Shown here: piece by piece, positions 8,327 through 17,417 of the stretch
How the letters are laid out: the number at the start of each line of letters is the position of its first letter
Numbering within the stretch: position 1 is the stretch's first letter
Source: Sulfobacillus thermotolerans
Lineage (GTDB): Bacteria; Bacillota; Sulfobacillia; Sulfobacillales; Sulfobacillaceae
Assembly: GCA_002951815.1 (NCBI GenBank)
Contig: CP019454.1
Coordinates: forward strand, 930,001-994,000
Direction of reading: 5' to 3'
DNA length: 64,000 nt
The notes under the pieces: model-generated
Told to the model about the DNA's origin: nothing
The model's input: only the letters and a program-made list of their open reading frames with translations
The model's database searches: none
Made by a program: the position numbers and the translations under genes

Positions 8327-9880
8327 CTAGGATGCGGTCGATGTCCACGATTGGCGAAGGTCACGCTTTAGGATCTTTCCGCTGGGATTTTTGGGTAAGT
8401 CCTGACGGATTTGGAATTCCTTGGGGATTTTATAGGGCGCTAAATGCTGCCGGCACAACTTCAGCCAGTCGTCTGGGTTCGGAGTGGTTCCCGCTTTGGG
8501 CACGATGACCGCTACGACTTTTTCCACCCAATACGGGTCGGGCACACCAAATACAGCCACTTCGGCGATGTCTGGCGCACGGTAAAGAACTTCTTCCACT
8601 TCGCGACTTGCGACATTTTCTCCTCCCGTTTTAATCATATCTTTCTTGCGATCGACCACCGTAAGATATCCATCCTCATCCATGACACCCAAATCACCGC
8701 TGTGGAACCATCCGCCTGCAAAAGCGGCCGCGGTTTGTTCGGGGTTGCGGTAATAACCTTGCATAGCATGGGGCGTGCGGTGGCAAATTTCGCCGATTTG
8801 ACCAGGGGCCACGGGCTCGTTGACATCGTTGAGGAGTATCGTTTCGACGTTGAGTCCTGCTTTACCGCACGATCCGAGCTTCGACAGCTGTTCGTCGGGA
8901 CCTAGCACCGTAGCTAACGGGGCCACTTCGGTTTGTCCGTAAAAATTCCAAAAGCGGGTTTTTGGGAGACGAGTTTGCAGCTCTATCAGCACTTCTCGGG
9001 GCATAATCGCGGCGCCATAATGGCCTTTGGTCAATGTGGAGAGATTAGTTTTATCAAACAGGTCTGATCGCAAAAGACTAATCCACACCGTGGGTGGAGC
9101 AAAAAATTCCGTGACGCCTTCCGCTTCGATGAGAGGTAAAATGGTCTCCGCCTTGGGAACGGATAAAATGACGTGGGTGGCTCCAAGGTATACATAGGGG
9201 CCGAGAAAGACGTGTTGCTGAGCGCTGTGATAGAAGGGGAGGGCATGCAGTACGATGTCCTGCGGGGAAAATCCGCCATCGACGATGACGCTGACGTACT
9301 CGCTTATAAGATTGTCGTGCGTGAGCATGACGCCTTTGGGGCGCGATTCGGTTCCGGATGTATAGAGAATTTGAGCGAGGTCGTGGGAGTCTGGATAGTC
9401 GGTGTCATCGCTAATCATCGGGTCGGACGGCCCCGGATGGAGCGTCGGCAAATCGCCAAGAATAGTCGCCGTGTCGATGAGCAGAGCTAAAGGCGAATCA
9501 GCCAAAACTGAGCGGGCTGCTTGTACTGTTTCGAGAAATTCGGGAGTCGTGACAATGGCCTTCACGCCCGCATGTTCCATAATATAGGCAGTTTCTTCCG
9601 CCGATAGCATAAAGTTGATCGGGACCAGCACAATGCCTAGGCGGGCGGCCGCGAAGATGAGAGTGGCGTAGTCGAGAGAGTTTCTGGCGTATACGGCTAC
9701 ATGGTTATGCAGACGTAGTCCGTGACCGGCTAGGCGCTGGGCCATCCGTAAGACGTCATGTTCCCATTCCATGTAGGATTGTCGTGTGTTTTGGTAAATG
9801 ATAGCGGTTTTTTGGGGAAATCGTGCTGCCGATCGGTGAAGCAAATCATACAGCGTTTGGCGATGAATCATATCACTCAT
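8327..9880 (-). CDS. AMP-binding acyl-CoA synthetase / fatty-acid-CoA ligase
   Basis: The enzyme activates a carboxylic acid as an acyl-adenylate and transfers it to CoA. The P-loop-like motif YTSGTESRPKGVMLTH, the central FYGQTEVAP, and the GWFHSGDLGVMDEDGYLTVVDR motif are complete, and the C-terminal lysine appears in NPSGKILKRDLR. At 517 aa it is a full-length medium- or long-chain ligase; the exact acid cannot be told. The start with AAAGGA 8 nt upstream is preferred over an ATG three codons earlier. It is monocistronic or follows the S9 peptidase gene by 26 bp on the same strand. Confidence 0.9.
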   Translation of the reverse strand: MSDMIHRQTLYDLLHRSAARFPQKTAIIYQNTRQSYMEWEHDVLRMAQRLAGHGLRLHNHVAVYARNSLDYATLIFAAARLGIVLVPINFMLSAEETAYIMEHAGVKAIVTTPEFLETVQAARSVLADSPLALLIDTATILGDLPTLHPGPSDPMISDDTDYPDSHDLAQILYTSGTESRPKGVMLTHDNLISEYVSVIVDGGFSPQDIVLHALPFYHSAQQHVFLGPYVYLGATHVILSVPKAETILPLIEAEGVTEFFAPPTVWISLLRSDLFDKTNLSTLTKGHYGAAIMPREVLIELQTRLPKTRFWNFYGQTEVAPLATVLGPDEQLSKLGSCGKAGLNVETILLNDVNEPVAPGQIGEICHRTPHAMQGYYRNPEQTAAAFAGGWFHSGDLGVMDEDGYLTVVDRKKDMIKTGGENVASREVEEVLYRAPDIAEVAVFGVPDPYWVEKVVAVIVPKAGTTPNPDDWLKLCRQHLAPYKIPKEFQIRQDLPKNPSGKILKRDLRQSWTSTAS

Positions 9881-9906
9881 GACAACCATCCTTTCGAGAG
9901 ACTATT

Positions 9907-11826
9907 TCAGGAGATAATCTCGACGGGTTCTACAGGCGTGGGAAGGTCAAATCCGAGAATGCGGCTATAAAAATATAATTCTGCTTCGGTCGCTCGTTGT
10001 ATATTTTCGGCCTGTCTGAAGCCATGCCCTTCGCCGGCAAAAGTAAGATAGGCGACGGGAATATGGTTGCTTTTCATCTTGTTGACCATCATTTCGGCTT
10101 GGTTGGGTGGTACGATTTTGTCGTCGAGTCCTTGAAAAAAGATAATGGGGGCCGTGATGTTCTCTGCGTGATAGAGCGGCGAGCGCTCTATATAGACTGA
10201 TTTGGCTTCCGGCCAAGGCCCTACCAAATTGTCCATATACCGCGACTCAAACTTATGGGTTTCGCGGGCCAGAGCTCCGATATCGCTAACACCATAGTAA
10301 CTGGCGCCTGCTTTAAAAACTTTTTTGAACGTAAGACAGGCCAAAGTGGTAAATCCGCCTGCGCTGCCGCCCCGGATAACCATCCGGTTAGGGTCAACGA
10401 GTCCGTGCTGGGCGAGAAATATTGCCGCATTGCTGCAGTCGTCGACGTCGACAATCCCCCACCGGCCCATAAGGCGCTCACGGTAAGCCCGTCCGTAACC
10501 GGTACTGCCACCATAGTTAACATCCGCAACAGCAAATCCGCGCGTCGTCCAATATTGAATGCCGATTTGAAAAAGCGGGTTGCTCGCACTGGTTGGCCCT
10601 CCATGGCTTATCACAATGAGCGGAGGGCGTTCGTCTTCGGGAGCTATGACATTGTGATTGGTGGGGGGATAAAAGGTCATATAGCTGCTTTGGCCTTGCT
10701 CGGTTGGGAACTCTAGTAGTTGCGGCACGCTGATATCTTGCGAGTCTATAGGGAGCATTTGCGACGATTTGATGAGGGTTGGAACACCGCGCGTGAGAGG
10801 CAGTTCGACAAGAGCTTCGGGTTGTGTCCAAGATCCGGCGATAACAAAAATCGAGTCGTGGTCCAAAACCGGATGGGTGAAAAATGTATAGGGCGTTACG
10901 ATTTCATCAAGGTGTTGCGCAGGGATGTTGAGGAGTCCGATATGCCACGTACCATGATGAAAATAGGTCGCGACAATCGTGTCGGCATTTTTGTACACAT
11001 AGTTCGCCAATCCAAATACCCATGCGGGACGAGCAAATTCCGCAGCCATGGGATAGATTGCGCGTATTCGCTCATTTTCCCACCGGTAAAGATTCCAAAA
11101 GCCCTCGCGGTCAGAGATCCACGTGAGGTGACCATCGGGTGACCATACGGGTTGCATAACGGACTCTGAAGATGATCCCGTGATTTGCCGAGGATTTTGA
11201 AGATGACCCTGGGCGTTGATCGTCGCGGTCCACAATTGAGTGCCATCCCACGGCATTTGCGGATGGTTCCATGTCACCCATGCTAATGTCGCGCCGTCAG
11301 GGCTGATTCGTGGATCGGCGTAAAAGTCGTTGCCGTGTACTAAGACAGTGCCGTAGAGATCCCCATTGGGGTCGACACTGACGATGGACGTTTCGGCTTG
11401 GATATCGGATTGACGATGGTCCTCGCGTATACACAACAACCGGTTGTGTAAGGCATCAAAGACAAGGTCGGCATATCGCATAGCGCCTTCTGCGGTAATG
11501 GGAATAGGGGCTTGGCCTGGATTTAATCGGTATATCCGCTGATCGGAAAAGTTGGTGAAAAAAATGGTGTCTTCATGAACGGTGTAACAGCGGCCGCCAT
11601 ATTCGTGTGCGCGTGTGCGCGCGTTGAAGGGAGCAGGTGTCCTATCTTCAATCGTCCCATCGTCGCGACGACCGACAATCACATTACGGCCTTGATCAGA
11701 TGGACGCGATTCCACCCAGTAGATAGCGGAGGGGGTATGAGTTAATTGGTCAAGATGAATGGTGTCTTTTGTTAACATGGCTGTTGAGATCGGCGATGAC
11801 CAAGAACCATAGGGTTGGGTTTTCAA
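9907..11826 (-). CDS. S9-family prolyl oligopeptidase-like peptidase
   Basis: About 400 residues of beta-propeller-like repeats (blocks such as YADLVFDALHNRLLCI and WSPDGHLTWISDREG) precede an alpha/beta hydrolase domain. The catalytic serine lies in RGGSAGGF, the aspartate in GLDDKIVPP and the histidine in GEGHGF. This is the acylaminoacyl-peptidase/dipeptidyl-peptidase type. It has no signal peptide, so it is probably cytoplasmic and trims short peptides. TTG 11826 with AAAGGAG 10 nt upstream is chosen; the longer open frame to 11982 is in the divergent promoter region. A second S9 enzyme lies at 53.8 kb. Confidence 0.9.
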   Translation of the reverse strand: MKTQPYGSWSSPISTAMLTKDTIHLDQLTHTPSAIYWVESRPSDQGRNVIVGRRDDGTIEDRTPAPFNARTRAHEYGGRCYTVHEDTIFFTNFSDQRIYRLNPGQAPIPITAEGAMRYADLVFDALHNRLLCIREDHRQSDIQAETSIVSVDPNGDLYGTVLVHGNDFYADPRISPDGATLAWVTWNHPQMPWDGTQLWTATINAQGHLQNPRQITGSSSESVMQPVWSPDGHLTWISDREGFWNLYRWENERIRAIYPMAAEFARPAWVFGLANYVYKNADTIVATYFHHGTWHIGLLNIPAQHLDEIVTPYTFFTHPVLDHDSIFVIAGSWTQPEALVELPLTRGVPTLIKSSQMLPIDSQDISVPQLLEFPTEQGQSSYMTFYPPTNHNVIAPEDERPPLIVISHGGPTSASNPLFQIGIQYWTTRGFAVADVNYGGSTGYGRAYRERLMGRWGIVDVDDCSNAAIFLAQHGLVDPNRMVIRGGSAGGFTTLACLTFKKVFKAGASYYGVSDIGALARETHKFESRYMDNLVGPWPEAKSVYIERSPLYHAENITAPIIFFQGLDDKIVPPNQAEMMVNKMKSNHIPVAYLTFAGEGHGFRQAENIQRATEAELYFYSRILGFDLPTPVEPVEIIS

Positions 11827-12005
11827 AACGCGCAGGCTCCTTTCACGAACGCCTTGTCTTTGCTGTCTATCATACTGGAATTTTTGGCTTAAGCATGCCA
11901 AGCCGTTCAAAAAATTGCAGGAAAAGTCGGCGGGGAGGGAATAATCGCCGGTCATCCATGCTATAGTGCCCATGACACTCATGTTGCTGAAATGGGACGG
12001 CTGTA

Positions 12006-13211
12006 ATGTTGTTGAGAACGTGGAGCAATGCGCAAGTTTTTCTTCTCACCGAGTTTCCTTGGTCGGTGACTGCTGCATGGATGGGATCATACCTGTCTTT
12101 ATTTTTGCTGGACCAAGGTCTGTCTGCAAAAAATTTAGGATGGACGATTGGGGTAGGAGCTCTCGTCCAACTTTTGGGACTGGGCTTGTCTGGTACGTTG
12201 ACGCGGCATGTCGGACGGAAGATGACCATTATGTCCGGGGATTTCGCAGGGTGGATTGTCGTTTTAGGAATTTGGACACTGTCACATTCCCCTTGGGTGT
12301 TGGCATTGGGGCTTGTGCTCAATCAAGGGTCAGGGTACGTTGGGCCCGCATGGAATAGCTTGTTTAGCGAAGACGAGCAGGTGCATCGTTTGCCCCGCTA
12401 TTTTCTTCTACTGCAAGTTCTGACAATCACCGGTGGGTTGATTCTTCCTCTCATTCGAGGATTTGTCATGAAAGAGGGCGTGGTCGCTTCAGGGCATACC
12501 CTACTGGCAATCTTTTGGCCGAGTGTCGCTATGGCATGGACGATCAGAGCCTTAGCATTGCGCGAATCGACGGCGGGTAAGGTTTCTATGCAGCAACGCC
12601 AGCATGTGTCTTGGTCAGTCAGGCTATCTCATGTGCGTCAAGGGCTTCAGGGCCCAGGGTTTTATCTTGCCGTATTGCGGATCCTCGTTATGGTGCCACT
12701 GTTAATGGTGGCGGCCTTTGTACCGTTGTCGTTTGTGTCGCCTAAAGGATTACACTTGGTGGCCGCAGATTTGAGTTTGCTGCCTATCGGCGCAGTAGGT
12801 GGGGTCCTGATATTAGCCGTGGTTCGGCGGATGATGCCGACATGGACGCCTACCCAGCTTATGGGTCTGGGCCTTGTCTTTCTTGCTTTGGGTTATACCG
12901 GACTTACGTTAGGACCCCAGGGACAAATTTCTTGGGTTCTTCTCGCATGGGGCCTTGTGATGGCCGGACAATCGCAATTCGCGAGCAGCCATACCAGTGT
13001 ATGGATGACGTGGTTGCCAGATGCCGTGCGGGTCGACGTGCAAGGATGGATTGGCATGATTACAGCGGGTGGAGTAGCGGTGTTATCGCCTTTTTTGGCT
13101 GAGGCATTCATCCGACAGCCGCGGTGGGTATTTGCGGGCCTTGCCTTCTTATTTACGGTCTGCATGGCTTTGTGGGGGCTGTTGCAGAAATCTATGAAAA
13201 CACGTGGCTGA
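12006..13211 (+). CDS. Major facilitator superfamily transporter
   Basis: A 401-aa membrane protein with about twelve predicted hydrophobic segments. The loop after the second segment contains SGTLTRHVGRKMTIMSGD, which fits the MFS motif A region (GxLaDrxGRkxxl). The second half repeats the arrangement in LMGLGLVFLALGYTGL. The substrate cannot be inferred. It is divergent from the S9 peptidase gene. The ribosome site before ATG 12006 is poor (GGGAC). Confidence 0.75.
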   Translation: MLLRTWSNAQVFLLTEFPWSVTAAWMGSYLSLFLLDQGLSAKNLGWTIGVGALVQLLGLGLSGTLTRHVGRKMTIMSGDFAGWIVVLGIWTLSHSPWVLALGLVLNQGSGYVGPAWNSLFSEDEQVHRLPRYFLLLQVLTITGGLILPLIRGFVMKEGVVASGHTLLAIFWPSVAMAWTIRALALRESTAGKVSMQQRQHVSWSVRLSHVRQGLQGPGFYLAVLRILVMVPLLMVAAFVPLSFVSPKGLHLVAADLSLLPIGAVGGVLILAVVRRMMPTWTPTQLMGLGLVFLALGYTGLTLGPQGQISWVLLAWGLVMAGQSQFASSHTSVWMTWLPDAVRVDVQGWIGMITAGGVAVLSPFLAEAFIRQPRWVFAGLAFLFTVCMALWGLLQKSMKTRG

Positions 13212-13332
13212 TATTCTGATAGAAACGCGGTGGCAATACCCGAGATTATTTCGTGAATGCGCTACATGAATTGGGGATGAGCATCATAGAATCAGCCGAG
13301 GACAAAGCACAAGCATTAAGGGAGGGGTCCCG

Positions 13333-13605
13333 GTGGACTGGAAAGTATTATTTTCGACTTTTGGCTTGATATTTTTTGCCGAATTAGGTGACAAGACCCA
13401 ACTGAGTGTGATGACGTTGTCGGCACAGTCCGATTCCGCTTTGTCTGTCTTTATTGGGGCGGCGCTGGCTTTGTCCGTCAGCGCCCTATTAGGAGTAATT
13501 TTTGGCGAAGCGATTACGAAATTAATTCCGACGCAATACATTCATCTCGGGGCAGGAGCGGCTTTTGTGATTTTAGGATTTTTGTTGATGACGGGAAAGC
13601 TGTAA
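13333..13605 (+). CDS. Half-size GDT1/TMEM165-type (UPF0016) cation transporter
   Basis: A 90-aa protein with three hydrophobic segments and the family hallmark FFAELGDKTQLS (ExGDKT/S). Eukaryotic members with two copies of this unit move manganese or calcium; bacterial half-size versions must oligomerise, often as pairs of adjacent genes. Only one copy is present here. GTG 13333 has GGAGGGG 8 nt upstream. It converges with the next gene, leaving only 6 bp between stops. Confidence 0.85.
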   Translation: MDWKVLFSTFGLIFFAELGDKTQLSVMTLSAQSDSALSVFIGAALALSVSALLGVIFGEAITKLIPTQYIHLGAGAAFVILGFLLMTGKL

Positions 13606-13611
13606 TGGCCT

Positions 13612-14601
13612 CTAGGCTGACGCCGCCGGTTGTTCCACCACATATTGTTCGGGATGAGTCTTAGCCGCTGTGCTGGCGATGGACCAGATGAGGAGAAATA
13701 GCAAGGGAGCTGCGTTGAGATTAGCGCCATAGGCTGGACGCAAGCCAAAGCCTTGACCTATCCACCAAAATAATAAAAGGTCAATCAATATGATGCCCCA
13801 AAATAAGCCGTCATATCGTTGACGAAGCATCAATATCACGGCAAACGCCATCAGGGCAGACAGGATCATGTTGAAGAGCAAGGGTTGGCTGTGAATAATG
13901 AGTTGCGCACTGTGTCTCATTAATAGAGTCACAGTCGGTTGCGCTTTGTCGATATAGGGGATCCAGATAGGAGACCAGGCATTATAGGAGTTAAAGTGGA
14001 TGACTTGCCATATTGTGCCTATGCTCCATATACCGATGAGCCCTCTTGACAAGATGCGCGGTACTTGATGGTTGCGCCACGATGATACGGGCATGAGAAG
14101 CGCTGCCGATGCAGCGAAGGCAAGAATTCCTGCCCCAGGGCTGCCTAGTACTAACGACGCAGAACGATGTGTTAACCCGCCCCAGCTTTCTCCGGCGGAC
14201 CATAGAAACAAGGACCAGATTGCGGAAACTCCTAAGGCAATGCGTCCGGTGAGGTTTTCACGTTCCGTTAGTAAAAGGATGCCCAAAATCAACTGAATGA
14301 TGATGCTCCAGATGGTATTTGCCACGGTATGGCGTGCCCAATACGACGCGAGGTTCCATAATAGCGGGTGGGGTTTTAAGGCTTGTAATGACGCAATAGC
14401 CATCGTGGGCCATATTTGCAGTATCGCACTCAAAAACCAAAAAAGGCCAAGACCATACCATAGGCGTGTGCGTCCAACCGGGACTACAGGTTTTTTGGAT
14501 TGGAATACAAAGAGCATAATGACTTTAGCGCCAATGCCAAAAAACAGAAAGATGAGCACATCTTCCAATGTCTGCTGATAGGTTATAATCACATCAGTCA
14601 T
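13612..14601 (-). CDS. Unknown polytopic membrane protein
   Basis: I do not recognise the family. The 329-aa protein has about nine hydrophobic segments, with short polar loops containing GESWGGLTHRS, a glycine-rich GSPGAG and a conserved-looking GFGLRPAYGANLNAAP near the C-terminus. The histidines and the ordered glycines suggest an enzyme or transporter rather than a simple anchor. AAGGAGG lies 6 nt before the ATG, so translation is well supported. There is no operon partner on its strand. Confidence 0.65.
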   Translation of the reverse strand: MTDVIITYQQTLEDVLIFLFFGIGAKVIMLFVFQSKKPVVPVGRTRLWYGLGLFWFLSAILQIWPTMAIASLQALKPHPLLWNLASYWARHTVANTIWSIIIQLILGILLLTERENLTGRIALGVSAIWSLFLWSAGESWGGLTHRSASLVLGSPGAGILAFAASAALLMPVSSWRNHQVPRILSRGLIGIWSIGTIWQVIHFNSYNAWSPIWIPYIDKAQPTVTLLMRHSAQLIIHSQPLLFNMILSALMAFAVILMLRQRYDGLFWGIILIDLLLFWWIGQGFGLRPAYGANLNAAPLLFLLIWSIASTAAKTHPEQYVVEQPAASA

Positions 14602-14792
14602 AACAAGCCTCCTTGAATGTTAAAATCTATCGATATCCTCACTCGCTTACCTAACTCTGCGGTTGACACTAGTATCACCTTAAATGAAGCGCTATGATTT
14701 GTGCAACGCAGGGACAAACTCGTGTCCACCGTCTTAGGGGAATTATGATCTGCTTGCGTTTTGGGGTGCGGACCGAGAAGCGTAATTTATCC

Positions 14793-14821
14793 TTGCGAGC
14801 ACCTCATGAAAGTGTTATCAT
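14793..14821 (+). promoter_or_regulatory. Promoter of tRNA-Arg
   Basis: TTGCGA (14793-14798), a 17-bp spacer and TATCAT (14816-14821). The predicted start of transcription is about 6 bp before the tRNA. Confidence 0.6.
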
Positions 14822-14833
14822 GATAAAGCTGTT

Positions 14834-14908
14834 GCGCCCGTAGTGAAGCGGATATCACGCAGGCCTCCGAAGCCTGAAGCAGGGGTTCAAGTCCCTTCGG
14901 GCGCACCA
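14834..14908 (+). tRNA. tRNA-Arg (anticodon CCG)
   Basis: A complete cloverleaf can be drawn: acceptor stem GCGCCCG/CGGGCGC, D-arm GTGA/TCAC, anticodon stem CAGGC/GCCTG with loop CTCCGAA (anticodon CCG at 14867-14869, reading CGG), and T-arm AGGGG/CCCTT with loop TTCAAGT. The CCA end is encoded. Confidence 0.95.
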
Positions 14909-14918
14909 AACTTTTGAG

Positions 14919-14948
14919 CGCGATTTCTTTTAGAAATTGCGTTTTTTT
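14919..14948 (+). terminator. Terminator after tRNA-Arg
   Basis: A 9-bp stem (CGCGATTTC with GAAATTGCG, one G-T and otherwise paired) and a 5-nt loop followed by TTTTTTT. Confidence 0.8.
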
Positions 14949-15429
14949 CTTTTCCACAAATCAAACCGCTCCATTCTATGAATGCTTGTCTATTGATGAA
15001 CAGGGCAATATTGTACGAAACCGCAGCATAGTTCAATTTCTCCACGCTCACGCAGTTGGGCTCATTAGTACGGCAAATGAAGGCGGCCATTGGACCGTAA
15101 CTCTTTCCCGACATAGGATTAACTATAAGATGATGAAGGTTTTTAGCAGGGAAATCTTTCAGATCTGGTGTATTATTAAGGTGAGGAAGATTGTTGTCTC
15201 ACAGAACTCTTGACGAAAACACCGATTGATCCCATTGAAAGACGTAACGAGGCTAACATAGCTAAAACAAAGGATGCCCCTGTCCAATTTATAAAACTGA
15301 AGTCTAACACATGTAAATATCTGAGCTCATTAGCGGTCGTTGACATAGTTAGTAACGGACTTAGCAAGCTGGTAACTTCCAATGTGCTTGCTGGTCCCAT
15401 GGATGACGAAAAAAGTGGTGGGGCTCAAA
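14949..15429. other. 481-bp region without a supported gene
   Basis: AT-richer than its surroundings. Short open frames exist on both strands, including a 74-codon hydrophobic one at 15176-15400 on the minus strand, but none has a ribosome site or recognisable similarity. TTGACA occurs at about 15341 without a good -10. It may be decayed sequence next to the tRNA gene. Confidence 0.4.
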
Positions 15430-16323
15430 ATGGGTGTACTACACTTAGATGAACGTGTGCGCGCACACGTTGTTGCGATCACGGGGAACCCGGTGACGAA
15501 GGTGCCGATGATGGGCGTCGGAGGTCCCGGCATTCTGAAGTTTCAGGGACCGCAGGGTGAGGTGGTGTTAAAGTACACCAATGCACCGGAAGCCGTTTTT
15601 TATAAGAACTGCGCGCCGATCGTTAGAGGAAAAGGGCTAGGGATTCCGGATGTCTATGCCCAAGGTGACGTGGAGGGAAAGCCTTGGGTGCTAATGGAAG
15701 TAATTCCGACCATAATCGGGCCTCCTTACATTCCATGGCTATCCAACCAAATTGAATATTTGGCTCGGTTGCACTCGCTAGGCCAAGAGTCGCCTGATAT
15801 GTTGGGGACTTTACCTACACGTTTGGTGGCATGGACGCCCCAAGACGTTGACGATGCGGTGTCCCTCTGGGAGGGCGATGATGCCGCTGCATTGGTCGAT
15901 TTTCTCCATATGCCATGGCCTCCATTAACCGGTAAGCCGGTCCTTATTTCTGGAGACCCTAATCCGACAAATTGGGGGAAGCGGGTTACCGGGCAACTGG
16001 TGTTGTTTGATTGGGCCGAAGCATCGTGGAGCCATCCAGCGTATGATTTGGCAGTCCTTTGTGGAGGATTTCCTGATGAAGGTACAGTGAAGGACGTCGT
16101 GGAACGATATCTCGAAAGGACTACAATACCGGCCTCAGGCCATGTTGAACAGTGGGTCTCGTGGGTGCTGACCGCTAAATTGGTCTCCTTTGTATGGTTC
16201 GCCGCGTGGTGGAGGCGTGGGCGGCTGACCAAGGCCGCTACCGCTGGCATTAATGCGCTGCAAAAGGGTCTGGTGCCATGGAGTCGTGCCGTACGCCCGG
16301 CGATGTCCTCCATGGGCCTGTGA
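15430..16323 (+). CDS. Aminoglycoside-phosphotransferase-like kinase (APH family)
   Basis: The protein has the APH/choline-kinase catalytic signatures: ISGDPNPTNWG (the HGDxxxxN catalytic loop with Ser in place of His) and VLFDWAEASWSHPAYDLAVL (metal-binding Asp and the PAYDLA segment). The N-terminal lobe is short, with the lysine-bearing strand VVLKYTN. Such proteins phosphorylate small alcohols or sugars; the name does not imply drug resistance. ATG 15430 is preceded by GGTGGGG at 8 nt; upstream in-frame ATGs at 15382 and 15403 are weaker. Length from here is 297 aa. Confidence 0.75.
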   Translation: MGVLHLDERVRAHVVAITGNPVTKVPMMGVGGPGILKFQGPQGEVVLKYTNAPEAVFYKNCAPIVRGKGLGIPDVYAQGDVEGKPWVLMEVIPTIIGPPYIPWLSNQIEYLARLHSLGQESPDMLGTLPTRLVAWTPQDVDDAVSLWEGDDAAALVDFLHMPWPPLTGKPVLISGDPNPTNWGKRVTGQLVLFDWAEASWSHPAYDLAVLCGGFPDEGTVKDVVERYLERTTIPASGHVEQWVSWVLTAKLVSFVWFAAWWRRGRLTKAATAGINALQKGLVPWSRAVRPAMSSMGL

Positions 16324-16467
16324 ATGCTGCCGTAATGTGGGGGCAACCATCGATAAATTTGAAGGCGGGATTAGTTCTCCCAGCCTGATGAGGTTGTTCA
16401 ATGAGCCGTAAAGGGTGGCCCTCCACGGCCCGGAATGTGCACATGCGAATGGTAAGACGTTTGGGAT

Positions 16468-17391
16468 CTAGGCGATCTGAACCATACGTTCGAGTGGAAT
16501 AAGGGCTCGGTCCCGAATAGGAGAGGGTACGCGTACTTCATAACGATGATAAAGTAGAGCGTCGCGAATCTTTTCCAATGAAATCTTATTCATGTATGGA
16601 CAAAGCGCGTCGTCATGGGCAGCAATAAAGGTTTTATCCGGATTTTCCTTGCGCAATCGGTGCAAGAGTCCTACCTCGGTGGCCACAATAAATTGTGAGG
16701 CGACAGATGTACGGGCATGCAGCAACATCCCATCCGTTGACAGAACCAACCCAGGAGTTTTGGGAGGAATGGCCAATGCTCGCGTCGTGCAGCCACATTC
16801 GGGATGGATGAGTAGTTCGGCATCCGGATTTTTCTCTACCACCGCTGTCATGGCCTCATTGTCAATCGCTGCATGAACGTGGCATTCGCCGTGCCAGATG
16901 TGCAGGTTCTGACGTTTTGTGACGCGTTTGACGTGGGAGCCTAAGAAAAAATCGGGTAAAAAGAGGATATCTTGCTCGGCAGGAATGTGTTGCACGACCT
17001 GTACGGCATTCGAGGATGTACAACAATAATCCGACAACGCTTTAATAGCCGCGGACGTATTCACATAGGACACAACGGCAGCGTTGGGATAATTGGCCTT
17101 CCACGTCATCAACTCCTCTGGGGTGATGGTATCAGCGAGTGAACAGCCGGCTTCCGGGTCCGGAATGAGGACCGTTTTGTCTGGGCACAAAATGGAAGCG
17201 GTTTCCGCCATAAAGTACACGCCAGCCATCACCAGTATTCGAGCAGGAGTTGTTGCGGCCCACCTGGCCAAAGCCAAGGAGTCTCCGACAAAGTCGGCGA
17301 GGTCTTGCACGGGCCCCGGTTCATAGTTGTGCGCTAAAATCACTGCCTGTTCTTTTTCTTTTAATTCAGCGATCTCGTCTATGAGAGTCAT
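16468..17391 (-). CDS. nadA: Quinolinate synthase
   Basis: It condenses iminoaspartate with dihydroxyacetone phosphate to quinolinate, using a 4Fe-4S cluster. Cluster cysteines are visible in YCCTSSNAV, HPECGC and ALCPYMNKI. The substrate-binding HNYE and the MAGVYFMAE segment are intact. ATG 17391 (MTLIDEI) has AAAGGA 8 nt upstream. It is the last gene of nadC-nadB-nadA on the minus strand, 26 bp after nadB. Length is 307 aa, normal for the family. Confidence 0.95.
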   Translation of the reverse strand: MTLIDEIAELKEKEQAVILAHNYEPGPVQDLADFVGDSLALARWAATTPARILVMAGVYFMAETASILCPDKTVLIPDPEAGCSLADTITPEELMTWKANYPNAAVVSYVNTSAAIKALSDYCCTSSNAVQVVQHIPAEQDILFLPDFFLGSHVKRVTKRQNLHIWHGECHVHAAIDNEAMTAVVEKNPDAELLIHPECGCTTRALAIPPKTPGLVLSTDGMLLHARTSVASQFIVATEVGLLHRLRKENPDKTFIAAHDDALCPYMNKISLEKIRDALLYHRYEVRVPSPIRDRALIPLERMVQIA

Positions 17392-17417
17392 GATGTCATC
17401 CTTTCTGTTCGAACTCA

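Noticed and set aside
11827-11982. Longer start of the S9 peptidase gene
   Set aside because: It lies in the divergent promoter region; TTG 11826 has AAAGGAG.
15176-15400. 74-codon hydrophobic frame on the minus strand
   Set aside because: No ribosome site and no recognisable family; probably chance.
15430-16323. APH-like gene as antibiotic resistance
   Set aside because: The fold is shared by many metabolic kinases and there is no mobile context, so resistance cannot be claimed.
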